64,000 bases of DNA, from assembly GCA_035772785.1 (NCBI GenBank), contig JAOCPU010000030.1, positions 124,001-188,000 of the forward strand, given 5' to 3'. Shown piece after piece: positions 55,806 to 64,000 of this stretch. A program made the position numbers and the translations under genes. The notes under the pieces are model-generated. The model did not search any database. It worked only from the letters and a program-made list of their open reading frames with translations, and was not told the DNA's origin. The DNA comes from Phlebiopsis flavidoalba. Taxonomy: Eukaryota; Basidiomycota; Agaricomycetes; Polyporales; Phanerochaetaceae. The number at the start of each line of letters is the position of its first letter. Positions within the stretch are counted from its first letter, which is position 1.

Positions 55806-58422
55806 AATCGCCGTAGAGGACTTGCGATCACGAAGCAAGGCAGATGAACGCTGAATTACGTTTCCTCGATGCGGCTTTAGGCAAGGCGCGACGGTGTGCG
55901 GAGAATGCCTTGGCCGTGGGCAAAAGAAGCCATCCCGCCTGGACGCCGGGCCTGCTCGCAGCTCGCATCACTTCATTCGGCGAGCTGGGGGAATTGCCCC
56001 TCGCGAACGACAGTTCGAAGGCTCTTCATGTGAATCTACGTGATGAACGATCACGTCGCCCATACGTTATAGGAGCGCGGATTGCTACAAACATCAAATT
56101 AGCTAAACGCAATGCGAAGGGACTGATGAACGGCCGCAGTGACTACCAGCCAAACAAGAGAGTTATTACTCACGATCGTCACCATACGAGCGGAACGCTC
56201 GGGCTATAACGTCAGGTGGACAATGCGAAAGCCCGGAAGTGGTGTCATCGAGCTACTTCGACGCCAATGAGACAAATAGCCAGATCCTCAACCCACCGGA
56301 AAGGAATGAGATGTAAGTCAGGTCCCACTAAATCGACATCATTGATACTGCAATGTGTCAATACACCATGCACAAATGTGGCGGATCCACAGTAATATAT
56401 TCAGTCTCTGGCATCAGATTGTTTGCAGTCCGCCGCCGCCTCTTACCATTAGAGTCAAGGAGGGCAGTATTACGGACGACTGCACATGGCCTCGCTGATG
56501 ATTGACCGTCGGTCCAGCTAGACTCAGGAACAGAAGAGGCCGGGCACCACCTCCAAGCTGAGATAGAAGCTCAGTCTATCAGTTCGCGAATGTGTGCACG
56601 GTCGATGTAAGAACATCATACTCTGTACGGGCATGGTCAGAGGTTAAGGAGCGTTGACAGGGATTGTAGTCATGTCAGCACCCACTCGGCTGGTTGCATT
56701 CCCGGTATCCGTAACCCCAGAACCTAAACTCCTCCGTATTCAAGAGGTCATCCAAATAGCTTCTACGATGTAGTATTTGCAGTTCTAATCGGCGTTCTGC
56801 ACATGGTAGTTGTCCATTCACTCGTGCTCGAAATTGGTACCTTGGTCAATGCCGTCATCGACGTGGGTGAAATGAAAACTGGACTCAATGAGGCAGAGCC
56901 AGAGATAGTATCGTGCCTGCGCAACAACCTGCTGCACACCACGGTCGCGTCTTGGTGTACATACAGTCCTTGGGGCATCTGGAACATAATATTGAACCAA
57001 CACTCGTAAGACCCCCTCAAATTCCCGTGTAGGAATAAAGAGTGTTGATCGGTGTCTTGGAATAGCCTTTATGAGGCGGCCCCCCGTACACCCAGTCAGC
57101 ATGGAACTTGGGCGATTCGTAGCCAGCTTGACAGACAGAGAGCCTGTGACATTCAAGTTCCAGACGCATCCCGCGAAAAACTGACTCTGGCACAGAGCAG
57201 GGCCGCGCACAATAAGAGGCTACAGGAGCCTCCTGTGTTCTATGCTCGGTGTACTCGGATGCAATACTTGCGCCGTCCAAAATCGTGCTTCGTTCACGAC
57301 AGTGCGACAGACGGAGACATCTGTCGTTCCACATGCGGCTCGAATTTGGAGCTGTTAAGGTCATCCGTGGGAGCCTAGGCGGAGGCTCGGGTCACAAGTG
57401 CCCCTGAGAGCGTCGGGACTATGCCGATAGAAAGACAAGTCCACTTCCCCCCCCCCCCCCCGGCCGATTTCCATAGGGTCAAGCCCAAGAAACCCCGAGC
57501 TGTCGGTATACGATTGTCCAGTACAGAGCAGAAGCTTTCGAAACTCGGTCGGTGCTATGCAGCGCGTCCCTATATCATATGTAAGATTCTCACCAAGGAT
57601 CGGCGTTAGCGCACCTTATACTTTCGCTAAAGAGCAAGCTCGCGCATCTTAGACACGAACGTCCGGGAAATTCCCACGTTAAGACGAATAGCGGCGCGGG
57701 ACGGGGCGCACGGGGACAAGGGCGGCAGGCCACGGGCGGGGTCTGGGATGCGAGCGAAAGAATGAATGAGAACGCGGAGCGCCGATCAGGTGGCTGGGGA
57801 TCGGGCTTCCCAAATCTCCGCTAGAGGCTCGAACCTTTCATTGAGAGGGCTGTGCATATAGCCTCATACGTAGAGTTGAGCTTTGAGTGAGCTCAGCCGA
57901 CCCACGAGCTCCGCGACAGGTGTTGTATCACCGCCCCTTGATAAGTTGTTGGAAGATTCCGATGGTTGCTGAGCGTACGAGAGCCCGAAGGGGGGTTCCT
58001 GAAATCAGATGATTTAGGTAGAGATGTCAACCCATGCGAGATAGGTACGTACGTCAAGGCGAGCTACGATTCGAATATGATAGGGAATCACGCAGCGTAG
58101 ATGCACGTCCTTTGAAAATCGACAAAATGACTGCGGTTTAGCTTGTGTTTGCATCGTCGCGCGAGAGGTGGCGCAATGGTATGCTCAGATAGACAGGACC
58201 ATCTGTGTTGGAGAGAGGAGCAGGAAGTACTCTAAGGTTGGATGGACGGATGTGAAACGACAGGCACCTAGGTCCTCAAGGTTTTGAAGCGACAATTTTC
58301 CGCTGTCTATGCGCCGCTAGGAAAGCAGAGCAATCGTGCTATTTCAGTCCACACCCGTGCTTGACGGATCCCAGCCGAACGTGCCAGTGATACCCACGGC
58401 GCGGGTCTATCTTATCCCCGAG
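55806..58422. other. long stretch without a supported gene
   Basis: The plus-strand frame 55844-56209 (121 codons) and the minus-strand frame 56818-57210 (130 codons, with 'GVLRVLVQYYVPDAPRTV') are the only candidates. Neither shows a domain or believable splice context. A run of 16 C lies at 57447-57462. Confidence 0.35.
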
Positions 58423-59430
58423 CTATTCCGGAGATTGCTGCAAATAGTCTGCCAATGAAGCTCTTAGCAGGGATATAACGAAGGGCTCACATCTGCGGAA
58501 CATGCGCTTGAGAGTCCGACGGGACGCTGCTCGTTTGGGTATAAGACGTCGAATGCCCCAAGTCATCGTGTCGACTGCTGCTGCGCTGAAATGCTTGCGA
58601 GTAAGCAGAAAACACGCATTCACGAAGTGCCAGAGACCTTGTAGCACAGCGTTCATAAATTACATAAGATCTTGAACACGCCGATAGCTTGACTGTGGAT
58701 GAATGACATACGATCATGAGGCTTTCGTCTCTGCCGTCCCAGGGGGTAGTCCAGCTCCCGGCGCCTGGCACTATATGTTTCTGCGAGAAAAGGCATAGCA
58801 ATCATCGCAAAAATTGGGGGAATCAGCCGCGCGAGAGCGAGGTTGAGAGTAAATGTGACTTACATGATATCGATGTGAGAGTAAAGAGAGAAAGAGTCGC
58901 AAACGGGAGTGTGGGCTGATGAACGCCACAATGCCGTGACATCCATAAACACGGGACGCGTGTTCGTGACAGGCCCCGTCACGTCACACCCTCCACCAAG
59001 AATCACGAGCGCAAGGACGAGCCCCCAGCATGTTTTATCGATTAGCACGCACAAGAATACACATGAAGGCTACTAGACGCGCAGTAAGCTGAAAACCGAC
59101 GGGGGTTTGACCCAAGAATAATCACAGGGGGATACTAGAAGTCTACAGCCGGGGTGGGGGAGAACAAACTATGGCAACAGAACGCACAACCGGGACGAAA
59201 GGCCGCGACAGAGCGCACGCTCGGTGAGTGGTTCCAGACAGAAGCCAGGTTCTAACGCCCCCGACGAGTGCCGCCGCAACAAAAAGCACATACTGCCATC
59301 CACGGGCCCCAAAGTGATGTATGACCAAGGTAACAAACAGCGCCCCGAGCACGCTCGGCCCAAGATACGGGGTTGGAAAGACCCCCGTGGAAAGGGGTAC
59401 TAAGCGAGACGAGATAATCGACCAAGCGCA
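58423..59430 (-). CDS. remnant of a multi-pass membrane protein (weak)
   Basis: Minus-strand pieces are hydrophobic: 'LGPSVLGALFVTLVIHHFGA' and 'RGWQYVLFVAAALVGGVRTW' near 59240-59363, 'WGLVLALVILGGGCDVTGPV' near 58970-59027, then 'ETYSARRRELDYPLGRQRRK' after a gtaagt...tttctcgcag intron (58795-58863). Further on come 'VLQGLWHFVNACFLLTRK' near 58595-58650. The combination recalls fungal DUF6533/DUF6534-like membrane proteins, but key segments are missing and the order is incomplete. This is probably a decayed gene. Confidence 0.35.
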
Positions 59431-59479
59431 TTCTCAAAAAAATAGTCGCACGAATATATTGAGGGCCCCATTTGGTAGA

Positions 59480-61614
59480 TTAGATTCCACCGTACGCATC
59501 CTCGTCGTCATAGATGGTATACGAGGTATCGGGGCGCTTAGCAGGCGGGGTATCTTTCACGGGAACGCGGCGTCGGCGGCGCGCCGTCCGCGAAGTGGGC
59601 CTCCGACGGCGTGACGGGGAAGTCCATGGGTGCTGCAAGCGGCGACGCGTGGCCGGTGGCGGGCGGCGACATCGGGAAGCCCATTGCGACGGGCGAGAAC
59701 GCGCGCTGCTGGAGTGTGATCTCGGGCAGCTTCGGCGGAATCGAGTCTACGCGTGCGTGGGCCGAGTATGCGGGCAAAGGCGGCGCGGGCAGGTCGTCAG
59801 GGTGGAAGCCCTCGCCGAGGTGCTCATCCCGGGGGGGTCGGCGAAGGGCGAGGGGCCCTTCTCCTGCACCGGGAGAGGTGACGCGGCCGGCATTCCACGT
59901 TCAGAGGGCGCGGTGTCGTGACTGCGGGTGTAACCTGATCTTCCTTCATGAAGACCTCATCGGCGGCGGCGGCGACCATCGGCGTGGGGAGCGGTGCAGG
60001 GGGCTCGGCTTGCAAGTGGTTGGAAATCTCGACATACTGGGCAGCCTGGAAAGGCGAAACGCTGGAAACGGTTGAGATCGACGTAATGAGCCTCAGCAGG
60101 GGGTTCAATCTGCATAGCCGCGGCCGGGAGTTGCCTGGTGAGGTAGGGGAGAGTGGCCAGAAGGTTGACGGTTCAAGGCAGCGACGGGACCGGGGGAAGG
60201 CCCACGGTTGAATGCGGCGTTAGGGCCAGAGAGGGTTGGCGATTGAACGCAACGTTAGGACCGGGAGAAGGCTGCCTGTTGAGCATCATCTCTGCGCCAT
60301 TCGAGCCATGACGATCCAAGAAATGCACACGGCACCAGTAGACGGCTGGCGGACAAGTTGTCCGTGAGCGCGTTTTGTAGGCCGAATCGTACGGAGCAGG
60401 AGAAACCGGAGATCCGAGCGCGGGTCTCACCCATGGGTTGAAGAACGGCTGACCTGAGTGCGGGGTACCGGGGGGCCGACGGGAGACCAAGCCTGTGGAG
60501 GCATAGCGACAACATCTCCAGGACGGAAAGAGACCTCGTTAGTAGTGTCCATAGTAGCTCTGGTCATAACTGAGCACCAAAGGAGACAGGGCCGTTGTTA
60601 CCGTGTTGCTCACCATGGAGTCAGGGCGGTTCGATCATGCCACGCGGGCCGCCGACGGGCTGGGGCCATCCTCGGGAAGAACCATGGACTGGCGGCGGAG
60701 GAAGTCATCTTCGTTATTGCGCGACGAACGACGCTAGAGGACCGTATAAGCGAGGACTAAAGCCGCAGATGTCATCATAACACACCGATGAAGTATGTCA
60801 CAGCGAAAACGATAGCGACAAGACCTGCAATAACAGCAATGACGATGCCGACGATGGGGCCCGCCTGAACGTGGATCCAGTGTTGGAAGCGGCCGAGGTA
60901 GCACTCAGCACTGGCGGATGCTCCCAAGCTCGCATAGCTCGCGGCGTGGGTAGGTGCTAGTCTGGGTGACCTCAGGAATCGAAGCACCAAGTGGGTTGCC
61001 TTGGGTCTTGGTCTGCCAAAGCGATCAGTTGGACTGAAACTACAGTTCTCACGCGTTTCACATACGGCTGTAGACGTGTTCGATGGTAGGAGACTGCGCA
61101 GCGGCAGGGGTCGGAGGACGTCGCGGACGTAGCAGCCGAGGTCGGTTAGTGTCCGCTGAAGTAGAGCTGGTCGAAGAAGTCGTCTGGGTGGACGAGGACG
61201 TGGAGGACGACGTGGACGAGGAAGGAAGAGCTCGTTTGGGCGGCGGCAGTAGCAGTATCCGTGGGACCTGTGTGGGCGTAACCGAAGTGGATTGTACAGT
61301 GGCCCGTGGTATCCGTAGAAAGCGGCTAGTAAGACACTCAGTATAGTACTGATACCTAACAAGCTTTCAGTCCGAGGCAGAGCTCTCCAAAGATGTGAAA
61401 TGGGGTAGTGTTCGCGGCCAGAATCGCGCCGTGACACGGAGTGCAACTTACGGGCTGAAGAGGTTGCAGTATTATCGGCAGGAGGCGTAGGCGTAACAGC
61501 TGGTTGCGTAGTTGCAGTATCGGTAGCTGTGGGGTCCGGGGTAATAGTAAAAATCTCAGTGGGGCTGAACCTGGCTTTCAGCCGGACGGTGCATGCCCCT
61601 GGCTTGAACTTCAT
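59480..61614 (-). CDS. Ser/Thr/Pro-rich single-pass membrane protein, frame-broken
   Basis: Minus strand from about 61614: 'PTEIFTITPDPTATDTATTQ', then in another frame a long Ser/Thr stretch near 61160-61270 ('ALPSSSTSSSTSSSTQTTSS'). One membrane helix, 'IVGIVIAVIAGLVAIVFAVT', lies at 60795-60855, then a gtgtgt...ctag intron (60736-60786). The inner tail has 'RNNEDDFLRRQSMVLPEDGP', 'YVEISNHLQAEPPAPLPTPM', 'RVDSIPPKLPEITLQQRAFS', 'PVAMGFPMSP' and 'PMDFPVTPSEAHFADGAPPT', ending 'YDDEDAYGGI' at 59480. An O-glycosylated outer Ser/Thr region, one helix and a long cytosolic tail is the layout of fungal cell-wall sensors, but no sensor domain is visible, so that role is only a possibility. The outer N-terminus and signal peptide are uncertain. 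Several single-base breaks occur. Confidence 0.6.
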
Positions 61615-62253
61615 CGAGCATTTTGTTCTAAATTTCGTTGTTCGTTATTGTGGTTTCGAGAAAGAGCGGCAAGGTGAAAAGAGAGTGAGGTTTCCCGAAG
61701 GTAAAGAGAGCAGACGTGCTCGAAAGACACAGAGAAAAGTGACCAGGTCGAGACAAAGAGCAACAAGACGCTATGAAACCGTCGGGGTGGTGGACTAGTT
61801 TCTCTTCGAGTTTGTGGGAATAACTATGAATTTTGTAATGTAACTCCCGTTTCCAAATTGATCGGATAACTCATTACGTCGGACTTGTGCCTGGTCGCCA
61901 TGAAAACCGCGCTCGGGCTCTTTTGTGCCCAGACTCCCACAGACTAGAATCGACCCATGCGTTCACTTGCATCATGAGTCCAAAGCGTGCAACGTTTAGC
62001 ACGATGACGATGGTCAACAAGTACTAGCTGCAAGAAAGTTAGCCATGAAATGCATGCAAAATCCCGGCCGACTCGACCTAGATCTAAGCTAACTTCGAGC
62101 GAAGGAAGACGCATGGGAATGGACGAATGGTACATACGGAAAAGGTCGAGATACAAATCTACATCTGTCTTTTTGGTATCGTGCGTATTGTACACTCGTT
62201 TTATATTTGATTTGTCCCCGGCTCGGTACTAGATAGCCGTGCCTGCTACTACC
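61615..62253. other. intergenic stretch
   Basis: It contains the upstream region of the membrane protein gene and the 3' region of pyridoxal kinase. No gene is visible. An AT-rich segment near 62185-62215 may be part of the terminator of the kinase gene. Confidence 0.4.
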
Positions 62254-63650
62254 ATCAATCCATTCCAAAGGTGCATCTCATCTGGGGCGGCGGACTGTGC
62301 GAAGGACGTCTTGACCTTGAATCCAATCTGAGCTCTCGCCCTCATCATTCTCCGAATCTTCCGTTCAGGGTCCTTGGCCATCGAGCTCTTCATCCTGTCG
62401 GTAACCTATCTTCCTCAGGCAACGACGCAGCATACTCATGCGTTCGCAGTCAGTATCGCATGCGTTTTGGACAACGCCTGCGTGACAGCATACGCCAGCG
62501 TACTCCTCACCGTCCCGCTCCACGCGGGCCAGCGTAGTGTCAAACGACGACAAGGTGCAGAGAATAGTTCTCCGACGGCCCGGATGAAGTAGCCAGGTAG
62601 ACAGTTCCACGGAGCGGGAGCGAGTGTGCACCACGGATGGATGATCTGCCTTTGCCTTGTCCGTTGATGAGGAAGCGATGGAAAGTAAGAAGTCTTTGTC
62701 GGCGTCCAGGTCCGCTGTCGGTGGGGGGCGAGCCTGTGCTGGCAGTGCTTCCAGCAGCCATCGGCGAAGCGGGAGTGGAGCTGATCACGACGTTCGGAAC
62801 GCGGTGCTCTTCGTGCAAAATGCGCAGGGCGCGGCGCAGCGACGGAGGTCGGTCATCTTGACGTCTGTCAGAACCCTGGGGAGAGTCAGAAGCTGAAGCG
62901 AGAGCGTGTGAGGCCACAAGAAGAGTCTTTACTCGACCTGCGAACCAATTGGGCGTATAATCGTGGATAAGGGAAGCATGGCTCTGTAGATCGGTATGAC
63001 ATCGGGAGAGACATAAAGTTTCCCGGAATCGCCAAGCACAGCTGGATTACATTCAGTTAGAGCAATAGGCCTTCTGCAGAAGCAGGTCCACGTACGATCC
63101 AGCACCGTAGATCAACCCTGGGTTTTTCTCCCGGAGGCTCCGAGCAGCGAGAGAACCGCAGACAGGGCTTCACCGCCTGGTATGAATACCCTAAAATGAT
63201 AGGATTTAGGGCTCCACAATTATCCACAAATCTTTTTATGCAAGGACCTGTTAGAAGTCGTCGTTCTGCACATCTGGCCGTAAAAGTCCGATTTTGCTCC
63301 ATAAAGCCCGAAGATGATTGCGACTCTGGCAGCCGTGGCAACGTGGCCCGCCAAATCGGCCATATCCTAGCAGGAAAACATAAAAGGCACGTAGAAGCTG
63401 CATGAGAAGTAAAGAAGCCTTCAAGGCGGCTCACCAGAGTGATTCGAAAAGTTGACGGTATGCATCTGCGAGTAGCTTCATCAGCGTGCACAAGCACACG
63501 GACCCAAGCCAAGTCTCCGCTCGAATCATCCTCGCTAGAACTTACGTCAACATCGTAGCCCAAGCATTGCAAGGGAAATACAGCAGCCTTTCCGCCTACG
63601 TAACCAAACGCTACGTGCGACTGGATACTGAGCACGCGTCCCTTCGACAT
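62254..63650 (-). CDS. PDXK: pyridoxal/pyridoxine kinase, frame-broken
   Basis: From the ATG at 63650: '[20 protein letters not shown]' and '[12 protein letters not shown]', a gtaagt intron, 'TVNFSNHSG', a gtgagc intron with acceptors near 63366-63400 and 'GYGRFGG'. Then come '[15 protein letters not shown]' near 63130-63190, 'KNPGLIY', '[20 protein letters not shown]' near 62960-63030, '[20 protein letters not shown]' at 62770-62840, '[14 protein letters not shown]' and '[20 protein letters not shown]'. In a further frame '[13 protein letters not shown]' follows, and the end '[11 protein letters not shown]' reaches the stop at 62254. The segments and their order are those of the ribokinase-fold PdxY/PDXK family (about 330-370 residues; Bud16 in yeast), cytosolic enzymes making pyridoxal 5'-phosphate with ATP in the vitamin B6 salvage pathway. 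Since every block is recognisable, the five or more single-base breaks look like sequence error rather than long-standing decay. Confidence 0.88.
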
Positions 63651-64000
63651 CGTATCTTAAGCTCGTGTGTGCTCGATGAGACAAGCTGAGTCCATGCGCA
63701 GAAGAGCTGACTCGGCGGGCGGTCTGTCTGGCGCTTCGTGGCCGAGTGATTGCTGCCTGGTGATTGGCCCGAGCGGACAGAACGTTAATGTCGTACATAA
63801 TGTGGGAGTGCAGCATAAGCAGATTCAAGCTAGGCGAGGTGTGCGCATCAAGATCGAATACAAAGGATGCAAGAATGGATGATGGGTTGGAGGTAAGTCT
63901 TCGTCAGCCGAGCCAGTGAGTTGAACTGGAAAGTCGGTCGCTCTCCTGAATGGCACCGTGGGGGGATGTCATCCCAGGCTCCGCGATGGAACCCAAAGTA
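63651..64000. other. upstream region of pyridoxal kinase, no further gene seen
   Basis: A 71-codon plus-strand frame (63667-63882) and a 93-codon minus-strand frame overlap here without domain features. They are probably the leader and promoter of the minus-strand kinase gene. Confidence 0.4.

Noticed and set aside
1..64000. Retrotransposons, rRNA, tRNA genes and CRISPR arrays
   Set aside because: I found no reverse-transcriptase or integrase motifs, no convincing tRNA arms and no regular repeat-spacer pattern. tRNAs are hard to exclude by eye, so a dedicated scan would be needed.

Overview
The window looks like nuclear DNA of a filamentous basidiomycete, most likely an Agaricomycete. The genes are cut by short GT-AG introns of about 50-70 bases. 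The recognisable proteins include F-box/LRR proteins of the 'INRLPxELL' type, a DUF6534-type membrane protein and an HSF-type transcription factor, all typical of mushroom-forming fungi. I see no bacterial operons, ribosome binding sites, CRISPR arrays, transposase or reverse transcriptase. Nearly every recognisable gene is interrupted by single-base frame breaks, including the normally indispensable ATP4. The exact exon ends given here are therefore approximate, and part of the decay may be sequence error.

Layout: 1-9.45 kb is framed by a diverged long inverted repeat (1-1140 and 8384-9450). Between the arms lie a GC-rich gene resembling the translation-termination factor ETT1/Nro1 (about 1.9-4.5 kb, +) and an F-box gene (5.9-7.4 kb, -). 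From 10 to 22.4 kb two F-box/LRR genes, A and B, occur twice in the order A-B-A'-B', which points to an old segmental duplication. Block 1 carries about five units of a roughly 175-base tandem repeat where block 2 has about one. From 23.2 to 28.7 kb there are five tandem copies of an isoprenylcysteine-methyltransferase-like (ICMT-like) gene in different states of decay. A DAO-family FAD oxidoreductase follows at 29.0-30.8 kb.

The GC-rich stretch 31-47 kb carries mainly single-copy genes: an NmrA-like NAD(P)-binding protein (-), ATP4 (-), an unknown protein (-) divergent from a coiled-coil Iec3-like protein (+), an HSF-type transcription factor (+), a GFA-domain enzyme (-) and a vezatin/Inp2-like membrane protein (-). 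At 48.1-49.0 kb a second, broken copy of the NmrA-like gene lies in the opposite orientation. From 49 to 59 kb coding density is low, with a DUF6534-type membrane protein (-) and a few weak, unnamed candidates. The last part holds a Ser/Thr/Pro-rich single-pass membrane protein (59.5-61.6 kb, -) and pyridoxal kinase (62.3-63.65 kb, -).

Core-type genes sit in GC-rich islands (1.8-4.6, 31.4-46.8 and 59.5-62.9 kb). The balanced-GC stretches hold the duplicated families (F-box, ICMT, DUF6534). I see no pathway joining neighbouring genes. The main interest is local genome dynamics: the inverted repeat, the A-B-A'-B' duplication, the tandem repeat and the ICMT array.
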